This document shows, one piece after another, positions 7,176-15,998 of a stretch of DNA of 64,000 nt. The DNA comes from Vallitalea sp. GTDB lineage: Bacteria > Bacillota > Clostridia > Lachnospirales > Vallitaleaceae. The DNA lies in the NCBI RefSeq assembly GCF_025211055.1, contig NZ_JAOARO010000094.1, positions 62,001 through 126,000 on the forward strand, read 5' to 3'. A model generated the notes under the pieces. The model saw nothing but the letters and a program-made list of their open reading frames with translations, was not told the origin of the DNA and did no database searches. The first letter of the stretch is position 1. Each line of letters begins with the position of its first letter. The translations under genes and the position numbers were made by a program.

Positions 7176-8468
7176 ATGAATAAGACTAAGAAAAATACAA
7201 TTTTGTTTTTATTAGGAAAACTAGTATCTTTATTTGGAACACGTATTTATGGATTTGCTATGGGGCTGTACATATTGAAAATAACAGGTTCTGCTCTTAA
7301 CTTTTCCATAAGTATATTACTATCAACAATACCTGCATTGATTTTTGGACCTATTGGAGGAGTTATAGCTGATAGGGTGGATAGAAAGAAAATGGTTCTG
7401 TTAGCAGATTTCTTTAGCGGCGTTATAATGTTTATTGCTTTTGGACTAAGTCAGATTTTTGGATTGGAACTTTGGATAATATATATGTCAACAGTCTTAC
7501 TTTCAATACTTAATGCATTGTTTGCTACAGCTTTTGATGCGGCTCTACCTAACTTGGTAGATGAGTCAAGTTTAAGTAAAGTGAATTCATATAACCAAGC
7601 TATGAATAGTTTAACCGGTGTACTAGCACCGATTATAGGTGGTATTGTCTATGCACTAGTGCCCCCAACCATGTTTATAATATTTAATGGAATATCATTT
7701 GTATTATCAACATTCTCAGAATACTTTATTGATTTCTACTGGAAAGTGGAAAAAAGCGTAGAAAAAATAGCTATCAAAGAAGTAGACTTTTTTGCTAACA
7801 TCAAAGAAGGATTTGCTTATATTAAAACTAAAAGCCTAATATTTAGTGTTATATCCATTGCTGTTTTCATCAATTTTCTGTTTACGGCTATAAATGTTGC
7901 TATACCACATATTGTAGTAGTTCAGTTCAATATGTCAGATGAGATATACGGAATTATTGAATCTGCACTTGCAATAGGTTCCTTATTTGTTTCAATTACA
8001 TTCGCTAATAAATTGGGAGTATTGAAGCCATTGAAAATGGGTTTTTTCGTAATTGGCTTAGGTATTATAAATATACTTTTCAGTGTTCCATTAATAGCTA
8101 CTGGATTACTTGACATTAACAATTTTGTGGCTGTATATTATAGTATTCTATTCTTCCTTATGGGATGTATTCTTGTACTAATCAATATTCCTATGGCTGT
8201 TTATATACAGAAGACTACAGATGATGAATATAGAGGTAGAGTAATGGGATTGAATGGAACACTTTGTATGGCAATTTCACCTTTAGGTTACTTATTACAT
8301 GGATTTTTACTTGATTTAATACCAACATATATTATAATGATATATGCAGGGGTAGGTATATTCTTTATTGCAATATACATGACTAAGAAAATGAATAAAA
8401 TAATTGATAATGATGAATCAATTGTTAAAGTTAAAGATACTTTGAAAGTTGCTGAGGCAGAAAGTTGA
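7176..8468 (+). CDS. MFS transporter, drug-efflux type
   Basis: The 430-residue protein is a 12-helix major facilitator of the MFS_3 (EntS/macrolide efflux-like) group. The cytoplasmic loop 2-3 motif DRVDRKKMV follows GPIGGVIA, a second copy of the fold starts near residue 210, and YRGRVMGL near 355 is the corresponding loop in the second half. I chose the ATG at 7176 because GGAGG lies 11 bases before it; an in-frame TTG at 7143 has no Shine-Dalgarno. It probably exports a toxic or signalling compound; substrate unknown. The HTH regulator starts 12 bases after its stop, so they form an efflux-regulator unit. Confidence 0.85.
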   Translation: MNKTKKNTILFLLGKLVSLFGTRIYGFAMGLYILKITGSALNFSISILLSTIPALIFGPIGGVIADRVDRKKMVLLADFFSGVIMFIAFGLSQIFGLELWIIYMSTVLLSILNALFATAFDAALPNLVDESSLSKVNSYNQAMNSLTGVLAPIIGGIVYALVPPTMFIIFNGISFVLSTFSEYFIDFYWKVEKSVEKIAIKEVDFFANIKEGFAYIKTKSLIFSVISIAVFINFLFTAINVAIPHIVVVQFNMSDEIYGIIESALAIGSLFVSITFANKLGVLKPLKMGFFVIGLGIINILFSVPLIATGLLDINNFVAVYYSILFFLMGCILVLINIPMAVYIQKTTDDEYRGRVMGLNGTLCMAISPLGYLLHGFLLDLIPTYIIMIYAGVGIFFIAIYMTKKMNKIIDNDESIVKVKDTLKVAEAES

Positions 8469-8480
8469 TGGAGTGATGTA

Positions 8481-9518
8481 ATGATATCTGATATAAATTA
8501 TAATATAGTAATAGATTTCATACAATCAATTACTAGGATAATTAATGCTAATGAGTGGCCAGACTATGCAAAAAGATTTAAACTGAATAATGAGATTTCA
8601 GAATATGTTAAGCATGTTCAAGAAAATATGGATCCTATATTAAAAAGAGATATGGAATATTATTGCGGTAAGTTTTGCAAAGGATTGTTTGCAGTAATTT
8701 TCTATGCAATAGATGAAGATATCAATGATATTGGGATATTACTTGATAATATGGATATGATGTCTGGGGAGGATTTAGTTAATATAATTATACAAAAACT
8801 AGAGCTTGAGATTCCAGAAGGTGCTAGTGAAAAACAAATACAGACAGTCATTAAAGAAGATTTACGAAATGATATGCAGGATTTAGATAAAGTTGAAATA
8901 TACATGGATTACTTCAGGTATCCTAATGAAATGAAAGAACGATTAGTAATAACTCTTAGAGAATATTATAATAAATTTTTTGTATCTATAGAACAAGATG
9001 TTAGAGACTTTATGGACAAAAAATTAAATGAACATAGACTATTGATAAAAGGAGATTACGACAAATTCTTTGATAATATGGTTATGCTAATAGACAAAGA
9101 TGTAGTTATAGATAAAGAAGTTAAGTTTTATATATGTTATTTCAGCGAAATAGGTTGTGGACTTAGATACACTGAAGACGGAGTTTATACTATCACTTAC
9201 GGGTATGGATTAGAACAAAAATATGATGATAACATGAAGAAGATGGAATATAGAGAGTTGATAAAGTTACTTAATGATGATAATCGTTTCAAAATAATTG
9301 ATTTGTTAGGCAAAAGATCATGGTATAGTAAAGAATTGGCAGATCATCTAGGTATTACTACTGCAACTATGAGCTATCATATTAAAAAGATGAGTACATT
9401 AGGAATATTTGATATTGAGACAGGTAAAAATAAAAGATTATATTATAGATTAAATAAAAATAAATTCATAAAAATAGTCAATAATATGTTGTTTGATATT
9501 ATTGATGCCCAAGAATAA
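8481..9518 (+). CDS. ArsR-type winged-helix regulator with long N-terminal domain
   Basis: The 345-residue protein has a C-terminal ArsR/HTH_20 winged helix (residues about 260-345; SKELADHLGITTATMSYHIKKM is split around the recognition helix, followed by the wing KNKRLYYRL). The N-terminal 250 residues are acidic, mostly helical and of unknown fold; this arrangement is common in clostridial regulators next to MFS exporters. It probably senses the exported compound through the large domain and controls the strong promoter at 7065. No CXC metal motif of classical ArsR is seen, so metal sensing is unlikely. A short terminator follows. Confidence 0.8.
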   Translation: MISDINYNIVIDFIQSITRIINANEWPDYAKRFKLNNEISEYVKHVQENMDPILKRDMEYYCGKFCKGLFAVIFYAIDEDINDIGILLDNMDMMSGEDLVNIIIQKLELEIPEGASEKQIQTVIKEDLRNDMQDLDKVEIYMDYFRYPNEMKERLVITLREYYNKFFVSIEQDVRDFMDKKLNEHRLLIKGDYDKFFDNMVMLIDKDVVIDKEVKFYICYFSEIGCGLRYTEDGVYTITYGYGLEQKYDDNMKKMEYRELIKLLNDDNRFKIIDLLGKRSWYSKELADHLGITTATMSYHIKKMSTLGIFDIETGKNKRLYYRLNKNKFIKIVNNMLFDIIDAQE

Positions 9519-9537
9519 AATTTTATTTGGTAATTAT

Positions 9538-9570
9538 AGCTATGAAAATTTAATTTCATGGCTTTTTTTT
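9538..9570 (+). terminator. Intrinsic terminator after the ArsR-type gene
   Basis: AGCTATGAAA (9538-9547) pairs with TTTCATGGCT (9554-9563), including one G-U pair, and is followed by eight Ts. Confidence 0.85.
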
Positions 9571-9584
9571 ATATAAAATTAATA

Positions 9585-9643
9585 TTGACCGTTGGTCATT
9601 TTACGAATATAATATTCTTGGATAAAAAAATGACCGTTGGTCA
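9585..9643 (+). promoter_or_regulatory. TetR-controlled promoter with two identical operators
   Basis: TTGACC (9585-9590), a 17-base spacer and TATAAT (9608-9613) form a near-perfect promoter. The palindrome TGACCGTTGGTCA occurs twice, at 9586-9598 over the -35 box and at 9631-9643 downstream of the -10. The sites are 45 bases apart centre to centre and lie 21-78 bases before the tetR start. This layout fits autorepression by the TetR protein encoded next. Confidence 0.85.
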
Positions 9644-9663
9644 ATATAGATTGAAGGTGTGCT

Positions 9664-10254
9664 ATGAGTAAGATTATAGAGAATAAGAAGCAAAAGAAAA
9701 ACGCTATCTTTAGTTCTGCATATGAATTGTTTACAACTAAAGGTTTTGATAAGACTGCAATAAACGATATTGTGAAAAAGGCAGGTGTGGCTAAAGGTAC
9801 TTTCTACCTCTATTTTAGAGATAAGAATCAAATACTTGATAATATAATTTTAAAGAAAAGCTCAGTTATCATAAAAGAAGCGTTTCAAGAAACTATGAAT
9901 AAAGAACATAAAAACTTTATTGATGCCATTATATTCTTTACTAATTATACTATAGAATACCTCAAGGATAATATTATTCTTTTAAGTCTCATCTACAAAA
10001 ACTTATCTTGGGGTTTGTATAGAAAAGCATTAAGTGATCCTGAATTAATTAAGGATATGGATGAAATATACAGAACATTTTTAGGTAAGTTAAAAGACCA
10101 TAATATTTCTGTTGAAGATGTGGATAAAACATTATTTCTTATTATCGAATTAGTTGGTTCAACTTGCTATAGCTCAATTATTCTAAAAGAGCCAGCAAGT
10201 ATTGATGAAATGAAGCCAATTCTTTTTAAAGTAATAAGGAAAATGCTTGAATAG
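9664..10254 (+). CDS. TetR/AcrR family transcriptional regulator
   Basis: The 196-residue protein has a typical TetR N-terminus: helices around residues 10-55 with FTTKGFDKTAINDIVKKAG, then the recognition helix VAKGTFYLYF and the linker RDKNQILDNI. The C-terminal 130 residues form the helical ligand-binding and dimer domain and are not diagnostic. AAGGTG lies 7 bases before the ATG. It is the first gene of an operon with an MMPL transporter and a heptad-repeat protein, and the two palindromic operators in its own promoter are its probable targets. The inducer is unknown, probably a lipophilic substrate of the MMPL protein. Confidence 0.92.
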   Translation: MSKIIENKKQKKNAIFSSAYELFTTKGFDKTAINDIVKKAGVAKGTFYLYFRDKNQILDNIILKKSSVIIKEAFQETMNKEHKNFIDAIIFFTNYTIEYLKDNIILLSLIYKNLSWGLYRKALSDPELIKDMDEIYRTFLGKLKDHNISVEDVDKTLFLIIELVGSTCYSSIILKEPASIDEMKPILFKVIRKMLE

Positions 10255-10300
10255 TAGTAGACGTTTAAAAGGACTGATGATTGCAGAAAGGGAGGATAAC

Positions 10301-12364
10301 ATGAAAAAGTTTGCAAGAATGGTTGTAAAACATAGAAAATTAGTTTTACTAATTGGAGTCTTGTTAATGATACCATCACTTTATGGTATGACTAATACAA
10401 GAGTCAATTATGACTTACTAACTTATTTACCACAAGAGTTAGATTCTATGAAAGGTCAAGAAGTAGTTGATAAAGTATTCCATAAAGCAGCGACAGGGTT
10501 ATTGATTATTGAAGATATGGAATCAAAAGATGTAATAAAGTTAAAAGAAAAAATAGATGAAGTAGAAGGTGTTGAAAAAACTCTTTGGATTAGTGATTTA
10601 ATGGATATCACTATACCTAAAGAATTTCTACCAAGTGATATAAAAGATGTATTCTATAGTGAGAATTCAACTTTGATGATGATAGAATTTACACATGAAG
10701 CTGCATCAGATAAAACTCAGACAGCAATAGAAGACATTAGAGGAATAATGAACAAACAATGTTTCTTAAGTGGTATGTCAGCCATACTTAGAGACACAAT
10801 AAAATTAGCTGATAAAGAAACACCTATATATGTTTTATTAGCAGTTGTATTAGCTACAATCGTTTTAGCATTGACATTAGAATCAACAATTGTTCCATTA
10901 ATCTTTTTAGCCGCAATAGGTATAGCTATATTATATAACTTTGGTACTAACATTTTCCTAGGAGAAATATCATATATAACCAAGTCTCTGGCGGCGGTAC
11001 TACAGTTAGGGGTTACCATGGACTTCTCAATCTTCTTATTACATAGATATGAAGATGAACTAAAGATTAACAGTAACAAAGAGGAAGCTATGGCTGTTGC
11101 AATAACTAAAACAGCAACATCAATAGCAGGTAGTTCATTAACTACTATAGCAGGTTTCTTAGCTTTGGCAGTTATGAAATTAGGGTTAGGTAAAGATATA
11201 GGTTTTGTAATGGCAAAAGGAGTTTTCATAGGTGTAATATGTACGATAACTATTCTACCAGCACTTATACTAACATTTAATAAAGTGATACACAGATTCA
11301 ATCATGGTACGGTATTACCATCATTTAATGGTACAGCTAATTTTGTAACAAAACACTATAAGAAATTTGTAGTATTATTTGTACTATTATTCATACCTTT
11401 TATATATGGTAAAGCCAACACAGAAGTATATTATAACCTAGATGAATCATTACCAAGAAACCTTGATTCAATAGTGGCACTTGATAAGCTGAAAACAGGT
11501 TATGATATGACTACTACCCATATGATTGTTATTGATTCCGAGACTCCATCATACCAAGTAAAAGACATGCTGGGGGAAATAGAGCAATTACCAGGGGTTC
11601 AATCAGTTATTGGGTATGATAAATTAGTAGGTCCAGCAATACCTTATGAATATGTACCAGATAAGTTAAAGGATATACTTGAAAAAGGTGGTCACAAACT
11701 CATATTGGTTAATTCAAGTTTCAAAGCAGCTACAGATGAACAAAATAAACAATTACAAGATATTAATTATATCGTTAAAAAATATGATGAAAAGGGTATG
11801 GTTACAGGTGAAGGTGCATTAACAAAAGACTTGGTCGAGTTAGCAGATGTGGATTTCAAAAATGTAAGTATAGCATCAATTTTGGCAGTATTCGCAATTA
11901 TACTATTAGTATTCGGTTCTATATCAATTCCAATTATTCTAGTAGGAACTATAGAGCTTGCTATATTTATTAATATGGGAACTCCTTATTATACTAATAC
12001 GACTATCCCATTTGTATCCTCAATCGTAATTGGAACCATTCAATTGGGAGCAACAGTAGACTATGCAATATTATTAACTACTAGATTCAGAGAAGAAATA
12101 CGAAATGGACATGATAAATTAGAAGCAATGAGAATAAGTCTTCTAGGTTCGGTTAGATCAATAGTAACTAGTGCCTTAACATTCTTTGGTGCAACTGTAG
12201 GTGTTGGATTCATTGCTGATATGGAAATGATAAAGAGTTTAACAGGTATGATTTCAAGAGGTGCAATTATCAGTATGTTCGTAATCATATTTATGTTACC
12301 AGCACTGCTCCTCTTATTTGAAGGATTTATAGCAAAAACTAGTAGAAAATGGCGCAGAAATTAA
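10301..12364 (+). CDS. MMPL-family RND transporter
   Basis: The 687-residue protein has the two-fold MMPL/RND layout. There is one helix near 13-30, an extracytoplasmic domain to about 175, a helix block with GVTMDFSIFLLHRYEDE near 240, then a second helix near 355, a second outer domain and a second block with GATVDYAILLTTRFREE near 580. The polar Asp in each repeat's helix 4 is the proton-relay position. The start at 10301 has GGGAGG 7 bases upstream; an in-frame earlier ATG at 10247 overlaps tetR without such a site. It should move lipids, sterol-like or antimicrobial compounds across the membrane by proton motive force. It lies between its TetR regulator and a secreted heptad-repeat partner. 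Confidence 0.88.
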   Translation: MKKFARMVVKHRKLVLLIGVLLMIPSLYGMTNTRVNYDLLTYLPQELDSMKGQEVVDKVFHKAATGLLIIEDMESKDVIKLKEKIDEVEGVEKTLWISDLMDITIPKEFLPSDIKDVFYSENSTLMMIEFTHEAASDKTQTAIEDIRGIMNKQCFLSGMSAILRDTIKLADKETPIYVLLAVVLATIVLALTLESTIVPLIFLAAIGIAILYNFGTNIFLGEISYITKSLAAVLQLGVTMDFSIFLLHRYEDELKINSNKEEAMAVAITKTATSIAGSSLTTIAGFLALAVMKLGLGKDIGFVMAKGVFIGVICTITILPALILTFNKVIHRFNHGTVLPSFNGTANFVTKHYKKFVVLFVLLFIPFIYGKANTEVYYNLDESLPRNLDSIVALDKLKTGYDMTTTHMIVIDSETPSYQVKDMLGEIEQLPGVQSVIGYDKLVGPAIPYEYVPDKLKDILEKGGHKLILVNSSFKAATDEQNKQLQDINYIVKKYDEKGMVTGEGALTKDLVELADVDFKNVSIASILAVFAIILLVFGSISIPIILVGTIELAIFINMGTPYYTNTTIPFVSSIVIGTIQLGATVDYAILLTTRFREEIRNGHDKLEAMRISLLGSVRSIVTSALTFFGATVGVGFIADMEMIKSLTGMISRGAIISMFVIIFMLPALLLLFEGFIAKTSRKWRRN

Positions 12365-12380
12365 GGAAGGATGATATAGT

Positions 12381-14408
12381 ATGAAAAAAAGAATGAAAAA
12401 GATATGTAGTTTAGCAATTGTTTTAATAATGACATCTAGCAGTTTATCTTCTGCTGCTGATGATAATACCATCAAAAAAGACGAAACTGTATATGTTAAT
12501 CTATCCTCAGCAGGGGAAGTTAAAAAAATTATAGTAAGTGACAAGATACATTCAGATGTAGAGGGTCAAAAGGTAGTTGATAGTTCTTCTCTAACAGATA
12601 TAAAAAATGTTAAAGGTGAAGAAAAACCTAGTATAGATGGTGAAAATATAATATGGGAACTTGAAGGAAATGATTTGTTTTACCAGGGTAACACAGATAA
12701 AGAGATTCCAGTTGAAATTAAAGTAAACTATTACTTAGATGGTAATAAGATAGAACCATCAGAGTTACCAGGTAAGTCAGGTAAAGTAAAAATAGAATTA
12801 GAAACAGTTAATAAAGAAAAACATCAAACAGTTATAAATGGTGAAACTAAAGATATCTATACACCTTTTATGGTAGCTTCAGTGGTTATTTTACCAGAAG
12901 ATATTTTCAGTAATGTTAAAGTTAACTCAGGCAGAATATTAACTGAAGGAAATAATCAAATTATAACTTATGTTTCAGTGCCAGGTTTAAGTGAATTAAT
13001 ATCTGAAGATGCAACAGATATTAATATTCCTGAAAAACTAGTAATAGAAGCAGATGCAGAAGAATTTGAATTAGGACCTATTATGTCAGTGGCAACATGT
13101 GAGTTACCTAAAATTAATGAACAAGGTGATCTAGGAAGTATAAGTGAAATGATTGATTCTGCTAATGAATTGGAATCAGCTTCTAGAAAATTAAGAGATG
13201 GAACCAAAATTTTATCAAATGGACAGACAGAACTTGCTGATAATCTAGTGAAATTTAGAGCTGGTGTAGTAGATTTAGATAAAGGTAGCACAGTACTTTT
13301 TAATGGAATCAGCAAATTAGATTCAGGAATTGGTTCAGCTTATGAAGGTGCAACAAAAGTAGCTAATGGAATAAGATTATTTGTAGATAGTACAGGAGAA
13401 TTCGGAATAGGTGCTAAAGCTTTTGGAGCAGGAGCAACAAGTTTTGCAGAAAAAGCAGGAGAATTTGCAAATGGAGCTACTATGTTATCCAGTGGATTAG
13501 GAAAACTAACTAGCAGTACAAAAGAATTAGAAACAGGTGCCAAAACTCTAACTAACGGAACAGATAAATTAATAGCTGGTGAAAAACAAATAACTACAGG
13601 TATAACTGCAAGCTTAAAAGGAGTACAGAGCTTAATTAAAGCAGTAAAACAACAAGATCCTAAGAATCCAATGTTAGCAACTCTTAAGCAGATTGAAGCT
13701 GGCCTAAAAGCTGTTGAAGACGGTTCTAACAATATGACAAATGAATTAAATAATTTCAAAAAAGGTCAACAAAAATTAACTGTTGGATTAGGGAAACTTG
13801 GACAAGGAACTGACACTATTAAAGAAACAGCCGATTTATTACAAGCAGGAAGTAAAGGGCTTGTAAATGGAGCTGATAAGTTATCCCAATCCGCAGCGCA
13901 ATTAGATACAGGAGCTAAGAAAATAGCTGGTGGTTCCAAGGAATTAGTAACAGGTTCACAAGGAGTAAGTGAAGGATTAGGAAAGCTATCAGAGGGTTCC
14001 AAATCTATTATAGCAGGAAAAGTTAAGTTGGAAAAAGGTAATAAAGGGTTACTATCAGCAGCTAATCAACTAGTGGATGGAGGAAATAGATTAAAAGATG
14101 GGGCAAAAGAACTCAATGTAAATATGAATAGATTCCATCAAGAAGGTATCAAAGAATTAAGTAGTGTCATAACAGAAAAAACAGAGTCTTTAGATGAGTT
14201 ACTTCTTGTAAAAGATGAACTTATTAAGTTAGCTGATGAATACAATAGCTTTACTGGAATTGGAAAAGACATGGAAGGTTCAGTTAAATTCATTATGAAA
14301 ACTGAAGAAATCAAGAAAGCTAAAGAAGTAGTTGCTACTACAGAAACTGAAAAAAATAAGAAAAAGAAAGGATTCATTAATTGGATCAAAGGCTTATTTG
14401 GTAAATAA
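12381..14408 (+). CDS. Secreted YhgE/Pip-like heptad-repeat protein
   Basis: The 675-residue protein starts with a signal peptide (KKICSLAIVLIMTSSS, cleavage near SSAAD). Residues about 40-240 form a beta-rich domain with no name I can give. From about 250 to 590 run many degenerate heptads of the form xLxxGxx (for example KLRDGTKILSNGQTELADN), as in YhgE/Pip membrane proteins and MMPL partners. The C-terminus is lysine-rich and ends in GFINWIKGLFGK, possibly amphipathic and membrane-associating. It starts 16 bases after the MMPL stop. It may be a periplasm-like-space adaptor or stalk for that transporter; this is inference from context. No transmembrane helix after the signal is evident. Confidence 0.75.
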   Translation: MKKRMKKICSLAIVLIMTSSSLSSAADDNTIKKDETVYVNLSSAGEVKKIIVSDKIHSDVEGQKVVDSSSLTDIKNVKGEEKPSIDGENIIWELEGNDLFYQGNTDKEIPVEIKVNYYLDGNKIEPSELPGKSGKVKIELETVNKEKHQTVINGETKDIYTPFMVASVVILPEDIFSNVKVNSGRILTEGNNQIITYVSVPGLSELISEDATDINIPEKLVIEADAEEFELGPIMSVATCELPKINEQGDLGSISEMIDSANELESASRKLRDGTKILSNGQTELADNLVKFRAGVVDLDKGSTVLFNGISKLDSGIGSAYEGATKVANGIRLFVDSTGEFGIGAKAFGAGATSFAEKAGEFANGATMLSSGLGKLTSSTKELETGAKTLTNGTDKLIAGEKQITTGITASLKGVQSLIKAVKQQDPKNPMLATLKQIEAGLKAVEDGSNNMTNELNNFKKGQQKLTVGLGKLGQGTDTIKETADLLQAGSKGLVNGADKLSQSAAQLDTGAKKIAGGSKELVTGSQGVSEGLGKLSEGSKSIIAGKVKLEKGNKGLLSAANQLVDGGNRLKDGAKELNVNMNRFHQEGIKELSSVITEKTESLDELLLVKDELIKLADEYNSFTGIGKDMEGSVKFIMKTEEIKKAKEVVATTETEKNKKKKGFINWIKGLFGK

Positions 14409-14433
14409 GTTATAGAGAATTATAATAGATAAT

Positions 14434-14485
14434 AAAGGCAATCTATACTCTTGAATCAATAATTCGAGAATTAGATTGCCTTTTA
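14434..14485 (+). terminator. Intrinsic terminator after the heptad-repeat gene
   Basis: AAAGGCAATCT (14434-14444) pairs with AGATTGCCTTT (14473-14483) and is followed by TTATCTT. The outer sequences AAGTTATA and TATAACTT extend the dyad, so it could also act in reverse. Confidence 0.85.
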
Positions 14486-14608
14486 TCTTATAACTTGGGG
14501 TAGTATTATTTTAATATATTTTGATTTTAATAGGAATAATTATATCCAATTATGTAAATAAAAAGTATATGAAATAATCATACTAAGAATCAACGAGGAG
14601 ACTTGATA

Positions 14609-15835
14609 ATGAAGAAATTAATTACTACACTATTAATTACTACATTAATAATAGCATCTATAGTAGGATGTGAGCAATCTAAGAAAAAAGTGGTTAAATT
14701 TGGAGCTACTGCTGATTATTATGGTGAAACAAAGTCTGTAATAGAACAATTTAATCGATCACAAGATACTTACGAAGTTCAACTAGTAGAACTTGACGGT
14801 AACAATACTGATGTCCATGATAAAATAAAAAAATCCATATCTAGGGGATCATCCCATTTGGATGTTATATCTATGGATGTAACATGGGTAGGAGAATTTG
14901 CAGGAGCAGGTTACTTAGAACCTATTGATGTAAGAATACAAGAAAAAGGTTATAAGAAAACTGACTTCAATGAAAGAGCTATGAAAGCAGGTAATTACGA
15001 AGGTCAACAATACACATTACCTTTTTATTTGGATTTAGGATTATTATATTATAGAAAAGATATCGTAGATGAAACAGAAGCAAAAGTATTAGAAAATGGT
15101 AATTATTCTTATACAGATTTATCTAAGTTAGCAGAGAAATATAAAGGACAAGAAAATACAGAAACAGGATTCGTATTTCAATCTGGAGTGTACGAAGGAC
15201 TAACTATAAATGTAACAGAATTTACTAACTCATTTCATACCCTAAAAAGAGGACTGGAAACAATGAAAATGTTTGTTGAGGCTGATTACACACCAAATGA
15301 TATTTTGTACTACAATGAGAATGATACCAATGATGCTTTTATACAAGGCAAAACTGTATTTTCAAGAAACTGGCCATATCAATCTAAACTAGTAAACAAT
15401 GAACAACTCGAACTAAATCTAAAAAAAGAACAGATTGGAATAGCACCTTTACCTAATGGAGGTGTAATAGGAGGCTATGTATTAGGAATAAACAAAAACT
15501 CATCCAACAAAGATGGCGCTTGGGAATTCATTAGATATATTTCTAGTGAAGAAGGTCAAAAGACTATAGTTATTCAGGGTCAACATATACCAGGATATAA
15601 TAAATTATTGACAGACGCTGATATAATGGATTCAAATGAATTGTTCAAATCACAAGGCTATAAGAACGCATTAACCTCATCAATAGCAAGACCTATCTCA
15701 GATAAATATACAACAGTATCAGATACTATACAGATAAATGTACACAAATATTTATCAGGAGCCCAAGACCTAGATATAACCATCAAAGAATTAGAAAAAC
15801 TCATAACAGACAATAAAATAATCTCAAAACAATAA
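14609..15835 (+). CDS. Extracellular solute-binding lipoprotein (carbohydrate ABC type)
   Basis: The 408-residue protein has a lipoprotein signal (LIIASIVGC, Cys at 21) and the SBP_bac_1 fold: FGATADYYGETKSVIEQFN near residue 30, LDVISMDVTWVGEFAGAGYLEPI near 85-107, the hinge segment LPFYLDLGLLYYRKD near 136-150 and GAWEFIRYISSEEGQK near 300. It would bind an oligosaccharide outside the membrane for an ABC importer. The ATG at 14609 has GAGGAG 8 bases upstream; a TTG two codons earlier is less likely. No permease genes are adjacent, so it is an orphan. It may borrow permeases elsewhere and the shared ATPase encoded at 44850, which is inference. Confidence 0.88.
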   Translation: MKKLITTLLITTLIIASIVGCEQSKKKVVKFGATADYYGETKSVIEQFNRSQDTYEVQLVELDGNNTDVHDKIKKSISRGSSHLDVISMDVTWVGEFAGAGYLEPIDVRIQEKGYKKTDFNERAMKAGNYEGQQYTLPFYLDLGLLYYRKDIVDETEAKVLENGNYSYTDLSKLAEKYKGQENTETGFVFQSGVYEGLTINVTEFTNSFHTLKRGLETMKMFVEADYTPNDILYYNENDTNDAFIQGKTVFSRNWPYQSKLVNNEQLELNLKKEQIGIAPLPNGGVIGGYVLGINKNSSNKDGAWEFIRYISSEEGQKTIVIQGQHIPGYNKLLTDADIMDSNELFKSQGYKNALTSSIARPISDKYTTVSDTIQINVHKYLSGAQDLDITIKELEKLITDNKIISKQ

Positions 15836-15849
15836 AATGGGGCAAAACA

Positions 15850-15960
15850 CACAAATAAACATATATAGTGATAAGAACGATTTTTATAGCTTGTTGTTTC
15901 CTTCAAATCAGATAAAACAACAAATGTAACAAGAGTGATTATCACTATATATGTTTTGTG
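15850..15960 (+). repeat. Conserved-loop hairpin element, copy A
   Basis: A 16-bp perfect stem (15859-15874 with 15939-15954) extends by CACAAA/TTTGTG across a three-base bulge. The 64-base loop contains TTGTTGTTT and AAACAACAA, which can pair, and the block AATCAGATAA. The reverse complement of 53226-53328 matches this element along nearly its full length. It lies between convergent genes. Confidence 0.85.
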
Positions 15961-15998
15961 ATACTACCGTTATCCATCCTTAAAACATACGCTAATAC

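Noticed and set aside
10717..11301. Minus-strand open frame of 194 codons inside the MMPL gene
   Set aside because: It is the antisense shadow of conserved MMPL helices; hydrophobic composition is a by-product of the complementary strand.
13340..13759. Minus-strand frame of 139 codons in the heptad-repeat gene
   Set aside because: Repeat-driven open frame opposite a clear exported protein; no start signal.
15850..15960. Interpretation as an integron attC site or CRISPR fragment
   Set aside because: The ends lack the attC core GTTRRRY/RYYYAAC pattern, there is no integrase, and there is no repeat-spacer periodicity.
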